Below are positions 53,099 through 61,559 of a DNA stretch of 64,000 bases, piece after piece. Positions within the stretch are counted from its first letter, which is position 1, and each line of letters begins with the position of its first letter. The stretch comes from SMYC01 sp963578475 (GTDB lineage: Bacteria > Acidobacteriota > Vicinamibacteria > Marinacidobacterales > SMYC01), in NCBI GenBank assembly GCA_963578475.1, contig CAUZCL010000023.1, positions 1 through 64,000 of the forward strand. The letters are read 5' to 3'. Made by a program: the position numbers and the translations under genes. Under the pieces are notes generated by a model. That model saw nothing but the letters and a program-made list of their open reading frames with translations, did not search any database and was not told the DNA's origin.

Positions 53099-53728
53099 TT
53101 ACTTCGAATAGAGCTCGACGATGAGCTGTTCTTGAAATGAAAGCTCCAGGTCGTCACGGGCGGGAAGCGCCGCGACCCTGCCTGTTGTACCCTCTTCGTT
53201 GAGCTCCAACCACTTGGGCACGCCGCTGCTTTTTACCACTTCGGCAGCGTGCAAAAACTGATGATGTTTTGCATATTTCGGACTGATGGAAACGAGGTCG
53301 CCTTCGTGCACGGCATAAGACGGGATGTTGACCCGTCTGTCACCGACACGTACGTGACCGTGGCGGACGAGCAGACGCGCTTGAGGCCGCGACGTGGCGA
53401 AGCCGAGCCGATAGACCGTGTTGTCGAGTCGCCTCTCGAGCGACTGCAACAAGATTTCCCCCGTGATGCCGCGGGTGCGCTCGGCGCGCTCGAAATAGAG
53501 CCGGAACTGCTTTTCTAGAAGCCCATAGGCTCTTTTGACCTTCTGCTTTTCCCGCAGCTGAAGGCCATAGCCCTGGATGCGCGCTCGACGAGACTTGCCG
53601 TGAGCGCCCGGAGCGAAGTTCCGCTTCTCGATAGCGCATTTAGGGCCGAAGCAACGCTCCCCTTTCAGGAAGAGCTTCATCCCTTCGCGCCGGCAAAGCC
53701 GGCAAACTGGACCGCGATACCTAGCCAA
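53099..53728 (-). CDS. rpsD: 30S ribosomal protein S4
   Basis: A 209-residue primary 16S-binding protein. The N-terminal zinc-type motif is CRLCRREGMKLFLKGERC, and the S4 RNA-binding domain starts at RLDNTVYRLGFATSRPQARL. In some bacteria S4 represses its own operon; nothing in the sequence shows that here. A 99-nt spacer separates it from rpsK. Confidence 0.97.
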   Translation of the reverse strand: MARYRGPVCRLCRREGMKLFLKGERCFGPKCAIEKRNFAPGAHGKSRRARIQGYGLQLREKQKVKRAYGLLEKQFRLYFERAERTRGITGEILLQSLERRLDNTVYRLGFATSRPQARLLVRHGHVRVGDRRVNIPSYAVHEGDLVSISPKYAKHHQFLHAAEVVKSSGVPKWLELNEEGTTGRVAALPARDDLELSFQEQLIVELYSK

Positions 53729-53827
53729 AATTGTCCTCCCGGCCGGAAGCGCTTGGCTCTCGGCATTCAGCCTTCATGCCATTTATGTCAGGCATGTCGT
53801 TAATAATGGCGATAGCGGGCATAGCGA

Positions 53828-54244
53828 CTACACCCGGCGCCGCTTTGGAGGGCGGCAACCATTATGGGGGATCGGGGTCACGTCGCGGATGGACTTGACA
53901 ATGATTCCCGCCGCTTGAATCGCGCGGATGGCGGATTCGCGGCCGGAGCCAGGCCCTTTCACCCGAACCTCCAAACTCTTGCATCCCATGGATCTCACCG
54001 CTTGAGCCACCTGGCTCGCGGCCTGCTGTGCGGCGAAAGGCGTTCCTTTGCGCGAGCCTTTGAAACCGAGGCCTCCCGCGCTCGCCCAAGCCACGACATT
54101 GCCTTCCATGTCGGAGACGGTGATGTGCGTGTTGTTGAAGGTCGCTTGAATATGGGCGACCCCACTCAAGAGCGTGCGTTTTTCCTTCTTCTTGAAGGTC
54201 TTGCGCTTGCCCTTCTTGTCGTCTTTTTTCTTCTTCTTCGCCAT
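53828..54244 (-). CDS. rpsK: 30S ribosomal protein S11
   Basis: A 138-residue S11 with a Lys-rich N-terminus (MAKKKKKDDKKGKRKTFKKK). The core GVAHIQATFNNTHITVSDME is followed by the C-terminal VTPIPHNGCRPPKRRRV. It forms part of the 30S platform. 7 nt after rpsM. Confidence 0.97.
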   Translation of the reverse strand: MAKKKKKDDKKGKRKTFKKKEKRTLLSGVAHIQATFNNTHITVSDMEGNVVAWASAGGLGFKGSRKGTPFAAQQAASQVAQAVRSMGCKSLEVRVKGPGSGRESAIRAIQAAGIIVKSIRDVTPIPHNGCRPPKRRRV

Positions 54245-54251
54245 GACGAGA

Positions 54252-54617
54252 CTACCTCTTCCTCATTTGGCCACGCTTCGGCCCTTTGCGCGTCCTGGCA
54301 TTGGTGCTCGTGCGCTGCCCCCGCGCGGGGAGACTGCGGCGATGACGAAGACCGCGATAGGCCCCGATATCCATCAATCGCTTGATGTTCATCGAGACCT
54401 CCTTGCGCAGATCGCCCTCGACACCGCCTTCGTCGTCGATCGTCCTGCTGATCTGGCTGACCTGCTGCTCGGTCAACTCCTTGACGCGAGTCGCGGGCTC
54501 GATCCCAGCCTTCGCAAGAATCCTCGCAGACCGGACGTGGCCGATACCATAAATATGGGTCAGGCCAATGGCGATCCGCTTTTCTCGCGGCAAATCCACT
54601 CCAGCAATACGTGCCAC
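54252..54617 (-). CDS. rpsM: 30S ribosomal protein S13
   Basis: A 121-residue S13 that contacts the 50S and P-site tRNA. It starts MARIAGVDLPREKRIAIGLT and ends with the basic SLPARGQRTSTNARTRKG tail. The helix-hairpin-helix TYIYGIGHVRSARIL region is normal. Between rpmJ and rpsK. Confidence 0.97.
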   Translation of the reverse strand: MARIAGVDLPREKRIAIGLTHIYGIGHVRSARILAKAGIEPATRVKELTEQQVSQISRTIDDEGGVEGDLRKEVSMNIKRLMDIGAYRGLRHRRSLPARGQRTSTNARTRKGPKRGQMRKR

Positions 54618-54652
54618 GCTAGCTTCTCCTTTACTTCTCTAATTCCTTGAGC

Positions 54653-54766
54653 TCAACCCTGTCGTTGCTTGTGCTTGGGGTTGACACAAATCACCCGCAC
54701 AACACGGTTGCGAACAATAATTTTACATTTCGTGCAAAAACGCCTAACGGAGGCTCTGACTTTCAT
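54653..54766 (-). CDS. rpmJ: 50S ribosomal protein L36
   Basis: A 37-residue protein found by translating the minus strand directly (start ATG 54766, stop TGA 54653). It begins MKVRASVRRFCTKCK and ends NPKHKQRQG. Cys11, Cys14, Cys27 and His32 form the zinc-ribbon type. It lies between infA and rpsM, its usual place. Confidence 0.96.
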   Translation of the reverse strand: MKVRASVRRFCTKCKIIVRNRVVRVICVNPKHKQRQG

Positions 54767-54785
54767 GATGGCTGCCTTTTCAAAC

Positions 54786-55004
54786 TCACTTATATCGATA
54801 GACGATGCGCCCTCGCGTCAGGTCGTAGGGCGAAAGCTCCACTAGGACCTTGTCGCCGGGAAGGATGCGGATGAAATGCTTGCGCATCTTCCCCGAGACA
54901 TGAGCGAGAACTTTATGTTTATTATCCAGCTCCACTTTGAACATCGCGTTCGGAAGCGGCTCGAGCACTGTCGCCGAGACTTCGATGGCATCTTCTTTAG
55001 GCAA
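54786..55004 (-). CDS. infA: Translation initiation factor IF-1
   Basis: A 72-residue OB-fold protein that blocks the A site during initiation. It starts MPKEDAIEVSATVLEPLPNA and ends SPYDLTRGRIVYRYK. Length and all core motifs are normal. 20 nt after map. Confidence 0.97.
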   Translation of the reverse strand: MPKEDAIEVSATVLEPLPNAMFKVELDNKHKVLAHVSGKMRKHFIRILPGDKVLVELSPYDLTRGRIVYRYK

Positions 55005-55024
55005 GGCTAGCCTCCTTAGAACAA

Positions 55025-55807
55025 TTAGACAATGCTAGCTCCATCGGAATAGACTCGTCTGGGCTCCGCGAGAATCCACGGACCTGAATCTGTGATGGCG
55101 GCCGAGCGCTCGAAGTGAGCGGAAAAGCCACCATCGACGGTCACGACTGTCCACTTATCTGGCAAAGTCTTCACATGACTCTCGCCCGTGACGACCATCG
55201 GCTCGATCGCGAGGCACATACCCTTTTTCAAACGCGGGTCGCGGCCCGCTTGTACGTAGTTCGGTACTGGTGGGTCCTCGTGAAGCGCACGACCGATGCC
55301 GTGGCCCACGAAGTCGCGCACGACCGAGTACCCGTGGCGCTCCACATGGCTTTGCACGGCATAGCTTATATCCGAAATATGATTACCGGTCTCCATGGCC
55401 TCGATTCCCTTGAACATTGCCTGCTCGGCTACCGTGAGAAGCCTCTCATGTTGCTCCGGAATAACTCCGACACCCGCGGTGATGGCGTTGTCGCCAAAAT
55501 AACCATCCACGATTGAACCCAAGTCCAAGCTCACGATGTCGCCTTCGGCGAGAACCTTCGTCTCCGACGGTATCCCGTGCACAACCTCATCATTGACCGA
55601 AACGCAAAGCGACGCGGGAAAACCGCGATAGCCTTTGAACGCCGCTTTGGCGCCCTCGCGCTTCAGCGAATCCGCCGCGATACGGTCGAGCTCCGCCGTC
55701 GTGATGCCTGGCTCGAGCGCCGTCTTCAAGAGCTCGAGTATGTGCAGCACGATGGCGTTCGCCTGATGCATCTTCTCGAACTCTTCGTCCGAGCGACGAG
55801 TAATCAT
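55025..55807 (-). CDS. map: Type I methionine aminopeptidase
   Basis: A 260-residue metalloenzyme that removes N-terminal Met. Metal-binding residues appear in SLDLGSIVDGYFGDNA (two Asp), FVGHGIGRALHEDPPVPNY (His), AIEPMVVTG (Glu) and SAHFERSAAIT (Glu). The ATG overlaps the adk TGA by 4 nt (ATGA), so the two are coupled. Normal for the spc operon. Confidence 0.95.
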   Translation of the reverse strand: MITRRSDEEFEKMHQANAIVLHILELLKTALEPGITTAELDRIAADSLKREGAKAAFKGYRGFPASLCVSVNDEVVHGIPSETKVLAEGDIVSLDLGSIVDGYFGDNAITAGVGVIPEQHERLLTVAEQAMFKGIEAMETGNHISDISYAVQSHVERHGYSVVRDFVGHGIGRALHEDPPVPNYVQAGRDPRLKKGMCLAIEPMVVTGESHVKTLPDKWTVVTVDGGFSAHFERSAAITDSGPWILAEPRRVYSDGASIV

Positions 55808-56379
55808 GCGCGCTCCTCCGCCGAAGCTAGAAGGCTCGTGAGTCTCTCAAAAACCGCGTCGACCGTGCCCCGGCCGTCGATAGCCGAAACCCGACCCCTA
55901 TAATAGTTCAAAAGGGGCGCCGTCTGCTTCTGATAGACGTGGAAGCGGTTGAGCAGGGTCTCTTCACTGTCATCCGAGCGTTGATCTTTGCCGCGCCGGC
56001 CCGCAATCCGTCGCCGGAGCTCATCTTCATCGAGCTCGAGATTACCGACGGCCAAAGGCAGCGTCTCCGCTTCGGCTAGCAGCTCGTCGAGCGCCTCTGC
56101 CTGAGGAATGGTCCGGGGAAACCCGTCCAGGATAAACCCGCGACCGCAATCGTCCTCCGCGAGTCGCTCCCGGACAATCCCGAGCATCACGTCGTCACCC
56201 ACGAGCTGGCCGCGATCCATAATTTCTTTAGCCTTCCGCCCGAGCTCCGTCCCCGCCCGAGCCGCATCACGCAAAATGACGCCAGTGGAGATATGCGGAA
56301 TCCCGATCTCCACAGCCAGGCGCGCCGCCTGCGTGCCTTTGCCCGCTCCGGGTGGCCCCAAAAGTATCAGCCGTATCAT
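55804..56379 (-). CDS. adk: Adenylate kinase (short form)
   Basis: A 191-residue AMP/ATP phosphotransferase. The P-loop LGPPGAGKGTQAA is at about residue 7, with the AMP-binding HISTGVILRDAA and FILDGFPRTIPQAEAL. The LID is short, with RRRIAGRRGKDQRSDDS and no zinc cysteines. The true start is uncertain: ATGs at 56379, 56388 and 56397 are in frame, part of a 9-bp tandem repeat. The third is chosen because it gives the family-standard MIRLILLG. No Shine-Dalgarno lies immediately upstream. Confidence 0.93.
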   Translation of the reverse strand: MIRLILLGPPGAGKGTQAARLAVEIGIPHISTGVILRDAARAGTELGRKAKEIMDRGQLVGDDVMLGIVRERLAEDDCGRGFILDGFPRTIPQAEALDELLAEAETLPLAVGNLELDEDELRRRIAGRRGKDQRSDDSEETLLNRFHVYQKQTAPLLNYYRGRVSAIDGRGTVDAVFERLTSLLASAEERA

Positions 56380-56418
56380 GAGTATCATGAGTATCATGAG
56401 TATGTTGAGTATGTTGGC
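56374..56418. repeat. 9-bp tandem repeat over the adk start
   Basis: On the plus strand five units: TATCATGAG three times, TATGTTGAG, TATGTTGGC. Each exact unit encodes an in-frame ATG on the minus strand, giving three possible adk start codons. Copy-number change would alter the N-terminus and the distance from any upstream ribosome site. Confidence 0.85.
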
Positions 56419-56424
56419 TATCGC

Positions 56425-57810
56425 CTAACCTCGGCGTCCTCGGATCCGGCCACGCTTCATGAAGCCGTCATAATGCCGCATGATGAGCTGGCTTTCGATC
56501 TGCTGCACCGTGTCCATGGCCACACCGACGATGATGAGAAGCGACGTGCCACCAAAATAGAAGGACACGCCGAGACCCTCGGTAATCCAAGTCGGCAAAA
56601 TACCGTCGAGAAAAGGCCCGATGATAGGAATCGGCGCCACGCGGAAACCTGCGATCATGAACTCGGGGAGCACCGACACCGCTGCTAGATAGATGGCACC
56701 ACCAAAGGTCAGCCGGGTGAGAATAGTATCGATATATTCGGCGGTGCGCTTGCCGGGTCGGACCCCGGGCACGTAGCCGCCAAATTTTCTCATGTTGTCG
56801 GCGACGTCGTCGGGATTAAAGATGATGGCTGTATAGAAATAACAGAAGAACACAATCGCCACGACGTAGAGCATCGTATAGAGCGGCATGCCCCAGGCAA
56901 GCTGCTGAGCGATATTCGTCATCCAGACGCTGTTCGGAAACATGGATGCAATAGTCTGAGGCAGCGCGATGATGGAGCTCGCGAAGATCACGGGGATGAC
57001 GCCTCCCGTGTTCACTTTGAGCGGCAGATGGGTGGATTGCCCTTGATACATCTTTCGGCCGACCACGCGCTTCGCGTATTGGACCGGGATGCGCCGCTGC
57101 GCACGCTCGACATGGACGATGAAGCCCACGACCGCGACCATGAAGGCAGTCAGCATGATGATCTGGAACACGGATTGCTGGCCCGTAGATATGTTCCCAA
57201 GCGTCGTGATGATGCCCCCCGGGAATCCGACCACGATCCCAGCAAAGATCAAAAGAGACATGCCGTTGCCGATGCCACGCTCCGTGATCTGCTCACCAAG
57301 CCACATGATGAAGACGGTGCCCGCGGTGAGCGTGAGCACGGTCATCAAGGCAAAAGGGAGCCCGGGATTGGCGACGAGCGTGAGACCGCCCGTGAGCTCC
57401 GTGCTCTGCAGAAACGCCGCGATCCCGCCGGACTGAATGACGGCGAGGAGCACGGTGCCATAGCGCGTATATTGGGTGATCTTCTTCCGCCCGAGCTCGC
57501 CTTCCTTCGACAGCTTTTCCAGATAAGGCCAAACGACGGTCAAGAGCTGGAGGATGATCGACGCGCTGATATAAGGCATGATGCCAAGCGCGAAAACGGT
57601 TACCCGAGAGAGGTTCCCGCCAGAGAACATATCCACAAAACCGAACCAAGTTCCTCGATTCTGGTCGAAGAAATCCGTGAGGGCGCGCGCGTCGACACCG
57701 GGCGTGGGAATATGATTTCCCAGCCGATAAACGGCGAGCATTCCCAACGTGAACAGAATACGGTTCCTCAGTTCCGGAATTTTGAATATGTTCTTGAGGC
57801 CAGTGATCAC
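56425..57810 (-). CDS. secY: Preprotein translocase subunit SecY
   Basis: A 461-residue polytopic protein with ten predicted helices, the central pore of the Sec channel. It starts MITGLKNIFKIPELRNRILF and contains GNHIPTPGVDARALTDFF (TM2a plug region) and GRKMYQGQSTHLPLKVNTGG. The last 20 residues are basic. The ATG overlaps the rplO stop region by 4 nt. Confidence 0.97.
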   Translation of the reverse strand: MITGLKNIFKIPELRNRILFTLGMLAVYRLGNHIPTPGVDARALTDFFDQNRGTWFGFVDMFSGGNLSRVTVFALGIMPYISASIILQLLTVVWPYLEKLSKEGELGRKKITQYTRYGTVLLAVIQSGGIAAFLQSTELTGGLTLVANPGLPFALMTVLTLTAGTVFIMWLGEQITERGIGNGMSLLIFAGIVVGFPGGIITTLGNISTGQQSVFQIIMLTAFMVAVVGFIVHVERAQRRIPVQYAKRVVGRKMYQGQSTHLPLKVNTGGVIPVIFASSIIALPQTIASMFPNSVWMTNIAQQLAWGMPLYTMLYVVAIVFFCYFYTAIIFNPDDVADNMRKFGGYVPGVRPGKRTAEYIDTILTRLTFGGAIYLAAVSVLPEFMIAGFRVAPIPIIGPFLDGILPTWITEGLGVSFYFGGTSLLIIVGVAMDTVQQIESQLIMRHYDGFMKRGRIRGRRG

Positions 57811-58253
57811 GCCTTGAGCTCCTCGACGCGCCCACCGGCTGCTTCGATTTTGGACTTGGCAGTCTCACTGAAGGCGTGGGCCTGGACGACGAGCTTCGTC
57901 TTGAGCTCACCATTTCCGAGCATTTTCACGCCGTCGTAGCGCTTGCGAATGAGCTTGTGCTGCACGAGAAGCTCCAGAGTCACCACCGTACCCTCGGGCA
58001 GGCGATCCAGATCGCGTACGTTCACCGTCTCGATATGCTTTTTGAAAATGTTGGTAAAGCCTCGCTTCGGCACGCGGCGGATAAGGGGCATCTGTCCGCC
58101 TTCGAAACCGCGACGCCGAGAGTAGCCAGAGCGCGACTTGGCGCCCTTGTGACCTCGGCCTGCGGTCTTGCCCCAGCCCGATCCCGGACCTCGACCGATG
58201 CGCCGCTTCGATTTGAGCGCACCCGCTGCAGGCTTGAGTGATTCTAGGCTCAT
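57807..58253 (-). CDS. rplO: 50S ribosomal protein L15
   Basis: A 148-residue L15: N-terminal glycine/arginine-rich tail (RRIGRGPGSGWGKTAGRGHK, GYSRRRGFEGGQMPL), then a globular domain ending AKSKIEAAGGRVEELKA. Its stop overlaps the start of secY by 4 nt. Confidence 0.97.
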   Translation of the reverse strand: MSLESLKPAAGALKSKRRIGRGPGSGWGKTAGRGHKGAKSRSGYSRRRGFEGGQMPLIRRVPKRGFTNIFKKHIETVNVRDLDRLPEGTVVTLELLVQHKLIRKRYDGVKMLGNGELKTKLVVQAHAFSETAKSKIEAAGGRVEELKA

Positions 58254-58282
58254 TTTCTGTTCCAGTTTTCCGTTGTCAATTG

Positions 58283-58312
58283 CCAGTTGATACCAGTTAC
58301 TACCAGTTGATA
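58283..58312. repeat. 10-bp tandem repeat in the rpmD-rplO spacer
   Basis: Three units of CCAGTTGATA/CCAGTTACTA/CCAGTTGATA in the 66-nt gap between rpmD and rplO, one of three short tandem arrays in spacers of this cluster. Confidence 0.75.
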
Positions 58313-58319
58313 AATGCCT

Positions 58320-58559
58320 CTATGATTTTTTAACTTCGATGAGATGGAGAACCTTTTTAACCATCCCGCGGATTTCCGGGGTGTCCTGAAGCTCGACGCT
58401 CCCACGGATCTTCCGAAGTCCGAGACCTTTTACCGTCTCTCGCTGCCGCTTCGTCGAGCCGATCAAGCTCTTGACGAGCTTCAGCTTCAGGACGGCTTTT
58501 TTCGACGTCCTCTTTTTCTTCACGGTCTTCTTCGTCGCTTCGGGCTTCTCGTCAGACAT
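58320..58559 (-). CDS. rpmD: 50S ribosomal protein L30 with N-terminal extension
   Basis: A 79-residue protein. The L30 core starts at LKLVKSLIGSTKRQRETVKG and ends IRGMVKKVLHLIEV. A Lys-rich N-terminal extension of about 20 residues (MSDEKPEATKKTVKKKRTSK) precedes it. The ATG at 58559 lies 4 nt after the rpsE stop; the longer upstream frame is antisense of rpsE. Confidence 0.93.
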   Translation of the reverse strand: MSDEKPEATKKTVKKKRTSKKAVLKLKLVKSLIGSTKRQRETVKGLGLRKIRGSVELQDTPEIRGMVKKVLHLIEVKKS

Positions 58560-58563
58560 CGAT

Positions 58564-59070
58564 TCAACCCAGGATCTCGGCCACATCTTTGCCACGCAGG
58601 CGCGCCACGTCTTCGGCGCTCCGAAGCTCACTGAGCCCGGTCATGGTGGCCTTGACAACGTTCTGCGGGTTGGCGGTACCGAGAGACTTCGTGAGAATGT
58701 CCCGGATCCCGGCCGCTTCCACGACCGCACGCACCGCGCCGCCCGCGATAACGCCCGTGCCCTCGCTGGCCGGCTTGAGCAGGACACGGCCCGCGCCGAA
58801 AACGCCTATCACTTGATGCGGAATGGTGCCGCCCGTAAGCGGCACGCGGATCAAGGTCTTCTTGGCGATCTCGATCCCCTTGCGGATGGCGGAGGGAACC
58901 TCTTTGGCTTTTCCGAGGCCAAAGCCCACATGGCCTTTGCCGTCCCCCACGACGACGAGTGCGCTGAAAGAGAGGTTCTTTCCTCCCTTCACGACCTTCG
59001 TGACGCGGTTGATGCTAACGACTTGGTCTTTGAGGTCGAGTTGGCTGGCGTCGATTTGTTTTCGTAGCAT
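58564..59070 (-). CDS. rpsE: 30S ribosomal protein S5
   Basis: A 168-residue S5, part of the decoding/fidelity centre. Its double-stranded-RNA-binding segment is VSINRVTKVVKGGKNLSFSA, then VVVGDGKGHVGFGLGKAKEV and GTGVIAGGAVRAVVEAAGI. Normal position after rplR. Confidence 0.97.
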   Translation of the reverse strand: MLRKQIDASQLDLKDQVVSINRVTKVVKGGKNLSFSALVVVGDGKGHVGFGLGKAKEVPSAIRKGIEIAKKTLIRVPLTGGTIPHQVIGVFGAGRVLLKPASEGTGVIAGGAVRAVVEAAGIRDILTKSLGTANPQNVVKATMTGLSELRSAEDVARLRGKDVAEILG

Positions 59071-59087
59071 GAAGTTTCCTTATTTCC

Positions 59088-59441
59088 TCAGAACTTGAGT
59101 CCGGCTTTCCTGGCGGCGTCCGCGAGCGCTTTTACGCGGCCGTGATATTTGAAGCCGCCTCGATCGAAGACGATACTATCGATACCTTTCTCGCGAAGGC
59201 GCTCGGCGACCAGCTTGCCAATCGAAGCGGCAGTTTTGATGTTGCCGCCGCCCAAGACGTCCTTCTCCCGACTGCTCGCCGCGACGAGAGTTCGGCCATT
59301 GTCGTCGTCGATCGCCTGAGCGTAAATGTGTTTCGCACTGCGATAAACGGCGAGGCGAGGACGTTTCAGCGTTCCGATGACCTTCTTCCGGACGCGAAGA
59401 TGAACGCGCTTTCTTGCTTGCGATGTGTTTTGAACTCTCAT
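59088..59441 (-). CDS. rplR: 50S ribosomal protein L18
   Basis: A 117-residue 5S-rRNA-binding protein. It starts RKRVHLRVRKKVIGTLKRPR after a short lead and ends IVFDRGGFKYHGRVKALADA. Normal order between rplF and rpsE. Confidence 0.96.
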   Translation of the reverse strand: MRVQNTSQARKRVHLRVRKKVIGTLKRPRLAVYRSAKHIYAQAIDDDNGRTLVAASSREKDVLGGGNIKTAASIGKLVAERLREKGIDSIVFDRGGFKYHGRVKALADAARKAGLKF

Positions 59442-59447
59442 GACGCT

Positions 59448-59987
59448 CTAAGTAACTCCGGTTTTTCCGGCTTTCTTCTTGAGGTGCTCGCCCGTGTAGC
59501 GGATACCTTTTTGCTTATACGGGTCGGGTTTTCGGAAACTGCGTATCGTGGCGGCCGTCTGCCCGACCAACTGCTTGTCCGCGCCGGAGACGACGATATG
59601 GGTATTCTTGTCGATCTTGATTTCTATCCCTTCGGGAATCGTGAACACGACCGGATGCGAATAGCCGAGGGCAAAATTAACCTTCCGGCCTTCCACTTGA
59701 GCACGGTAACCGATGCCCACGATATCGAGCTCTTTGGCGAAGCTTACCGCAACACCGGTCACGGCGTTGGCGAGAAGGCTTCGAGAGAGCCCCCAAAGAG
59801 CCTTGAGCTCGTCGGTCTCGCTCTCGCGGACGGCTTTCAAAATGCCGTTCTCCTGCCGTGCCTGGATCCCGATTGGAAGCCTAGTGGTTAGCTTGCCTTT
59901 CGGACCCTCGACGCGAACCGTGCGGCCGTCGACTTCAATTTTGACCCCACTCGGTATCGGAATGGGTTTAGCGCCTATTCGAGACAT
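59448..59987 (-). CDS. rplF: 50S ribosomal protein L6
   Basis: A 179-residue L6 with two tandem domains. It starts MSRIGAKPIPIPSGVKIEVD; the C-terminal domain has GADKQLVGQTAATIRSFRKP followed by DPYKQKGIRYTGEHLKKKAG. Near the L7/L12 stalk and sarcin-ricin loop. Confidence 0.97.
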   Translation of the reverse strand: MSRIGAKPIPIPSGVKIEVDGRTVRVEGPKGKLTTRLPIGIQARQENGILKAVRESETDELKALWGLSRSLLANAVTGVAVSFAKELDIVGIGYRAQVEGRKVNFALGYSHPVVFTIPEGIEIKIDKNTHIVVSGADKQLVGQTAATIRSFRKPDPYKQKGIRYTGEHLKKKAGKTGVT

Positions 59988-60005
59988 CCTTCAAATCCTC
60001 GTTCA

Positions 60006-60401
60006 TTACCAAACGTTACAGAGAATCTCGCCGCCCACGCCTTCGCGAACTGCCTGGCGGCCCGTCATGAGTCCTCTAGACGTCGATAAAATATTGACAC
60101 CCAGTCCTCCTTGGACTGTGGGGATCTTGTCCTTGGGCACGTAGATGCGGCAGCCCGGCCGAGACACCCGCTTGAGGCCCTGAACCACTTCGGGCCCGTC
60201 GGCAATTCGGCGAAGGAAAACGCGCAAGGTTCCGTGCTTGTCGTCCTCGATGCCCTTGTAATTCTGGATGTAGCCTTCTTCTTTGAGAATACGCGCGAGC
60301 TCGATCTTGAGCTTCGACGTCGGCATATCCACTTTGGTGAGCCGCGCGGCGACACCATTGCGGATCCGTGTAAGCATGTCGGCGATCGGGTCGGTCATCA
60401 T
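60006..60401 (-). CDS. rpsH: 30S ribosomal protein S8
   Basis: A 131-residue S8 that binds helix 21 of 16S rRNA. It starts MMTDPIADMLTRIRNGVAAR and ends STSRGLMTGRQAVREGVGGE plus a short tail. The second ATG, 3 nt in, is an equal start. In E. coli S8 controls the spc operon; a matching mRNA site was not sought. Confidence 0.96.
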   Translation of the reverse strand: MMTDPIADMLTRIRNGVAARLTKVDMPTSKLKIELARILKEEGYIQNYKGIEDDKHGTLRVFLRRIADGPEVVQGLKRVSRPGCRIYVPKDKIPTVQGGLGVNILSTSRGLMTGRQAVREGVGGEILCNVW

Positions 60402-60417
60402 AATGCCTTGTTCCTCC

Positions 60418-60603
60418 TCACCAGCTCGACTTCACGAGACCTGGAATCTCTCCCGCGAGAGCGAGCTTGCGCAAGCACAGACGGCACAGACGAAACTTCC
60501 TCAGATAGCCTCGCGGGCGACCGCAACTATTGCATCGGTTGTGCTGCCGCACCTTGAACTTTAGCTTGCGCAGCGACTTCGCAATCGAAGATTGTTTAGC
60601 CAA
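60418..60603 (-). CDS. rpsN: 30S ribosomal protein S14, zinc-ribbon type
   Basis: A 61-residue short (Zn) S14: MAKQSSIAKSLRKLKFKVRQ, then the CNSCGRPRG and CRLCLRKLA cysteine pairs (Cys24, Cys27, Cys40, Cys43). The C-terminal GEIPGLVKSSW is normal. The C+ form binds zinc; no C- copy is in the window. Confidence 0.96.
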   Translation of the reverse strand: MAKQSSIAKSLRKLKFKVRQHNRCNSCGRPRGYLRKFRLCRLCLRKLALAGEIPGLVKSSW

Positions 60604-60631
60604 TATAAACTCTCCCTCGAACTAGGGCTAC

Positions 60632-60660
60632 CTGAATGCTGAATGCTGAATGCTGAATGC
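60632..60660. repeat. 7-bp tandem repeat between rplE and rpsN
   Basis: Four perfect units of CTGAATG in the 77-nt gap between rplE and rpsN. On the transcribed strand the unit is CATTCAG. No function can be read from it. Confidence 0.88.
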
Positions 60661-60680
60661 CCATCGGAATACGGTCCCTG

Positions 60681-61232
60681 TTATTGCTGTCCGGGGCGAC
60701 GGAACGGCATGCCCATGAGCTCTAGTAGCCGTTTGGCGCCCTTGTCATTACCCGAGGTCGTGACGAAGGTGATGTTCATCCCCCGGGTCTGATCGACCTT
60801 CGAGTAATCGATCTCTGGAAAGATGAGCTGGTCCTCGAGTCCCATCGTGTAATTCCCGCGACCGTCGAAGGATTTCGTCGGCAGGCCCCGGAAATCCCGA
60901 ACACGGGGAAGGGCGATGTTGAAGAGCCGGTCGATGAACTCGTACATGCGCTTGCCGCGCAGTGTGACGCAAGCACCAACAGGCTGGCCTTCCCGAAGCT
61001 TGAAAGCGGCGATCGACTTCTTCGCGCGCCGTATGACCGGGCGCTGTCCCGTGACCGCCCCCATCTCGTTCATCGCGGCGTCGAGAAGCTTGATGTTCGC
61101 CGAGGCCTCGCCGACGCCCATGTTCACGACGACTTTGGTCATGCGCGGCACCGCCCAAACGTTGGTAATGGAAAGGTCCTTCATCAACTGCGGAAGAATG
61201 CTCTCGTGATAGGTCTTTTGGAGACGGCTCAT
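60681..61232 (-). CDS. rplE: 50S ribosomal protein L5
   Basis: A 183-residue 5S-rRNA-binding protein. Motifs: VPRMTKVVVNMGVGEASANI, GQRPVIRRAKKSIAAFKLRE, DFRGLPTKSFDGRGNYTMGL. The ATG overlaps the rplX stop by 4 nt. Confidence 0.97.
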   Translation of the reverse strand: MSRLQKTYHESILPQLMKDLSITNVWAVPRMTKVVVNMGVGEASANIKLLDAAMNEMGAVTGQRPVIRRAKKSIAAFKLREGQPVGACVTLRGKRMYEFIDRLFNIALPRVRDFRGLPTKSFDGRGNYTMGLEDQLIFPEIDYSKVDQTRGMNITFVTTSGNDKGAKRLLELMGMPFRRPGQQ

Positions 61233-61558
61233 TTATCGATGACTCCCTCACAGGCGGCGCAGGTGCGCACTTTGCGGCCGTCGACGAGCGTCTTCTTGCG
61301 CGTTCGCGTTTTTTTGTCGCATTCCGGGCAGACGATCATGAGGTTGCTCAAGTCGATCGCCGCTTCGCGCTCGACGACACCACCTTTGATGTTCTGCTGC
61401 GGATTGGGCCGCGTGTGCCGCTTCATCATGCTCACGCGCTCGACGATGGCGCGGGTTCGAGCCGGGATGACGCGCAGAACTTTACCGCGCTTGCCGCGAT
61501 CCCGACCGGAAATGACTTCCACCTGATCGTTTTTGCGAATACTGAGTTTGTTGGCCAC
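61229..61558 (-). CDS. rplX: 50S ribosomal protein L24 with C-terminal zinc-ribbon pairs
   Basis: A 109-residue L24. The KOW segment is IRKNDQVEVISGRDRGKRGK; the middle has MMKRHTRPNPQQNIKGGVVE. The C-terminal domain keeps two CxxC pairs (CPECDKK and CAACEG), indicating a zinc ribbon that most bacterial L24 proteins have lost. It assembles early on the 50S exit-tunnel side. Confidence 0.96.
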   Translation of the reverse strand: MANKLSIRKNDQVEVISGRDRGKRGKVLRVIPARTRAIVERVSMMKRHTRPNPQQNIKGGVVEREAAIDLSNLMIVCPECDKKTRTRKKTLVDGRKVRTCAACEGVIDK

Positions 61559-61559
61559 T

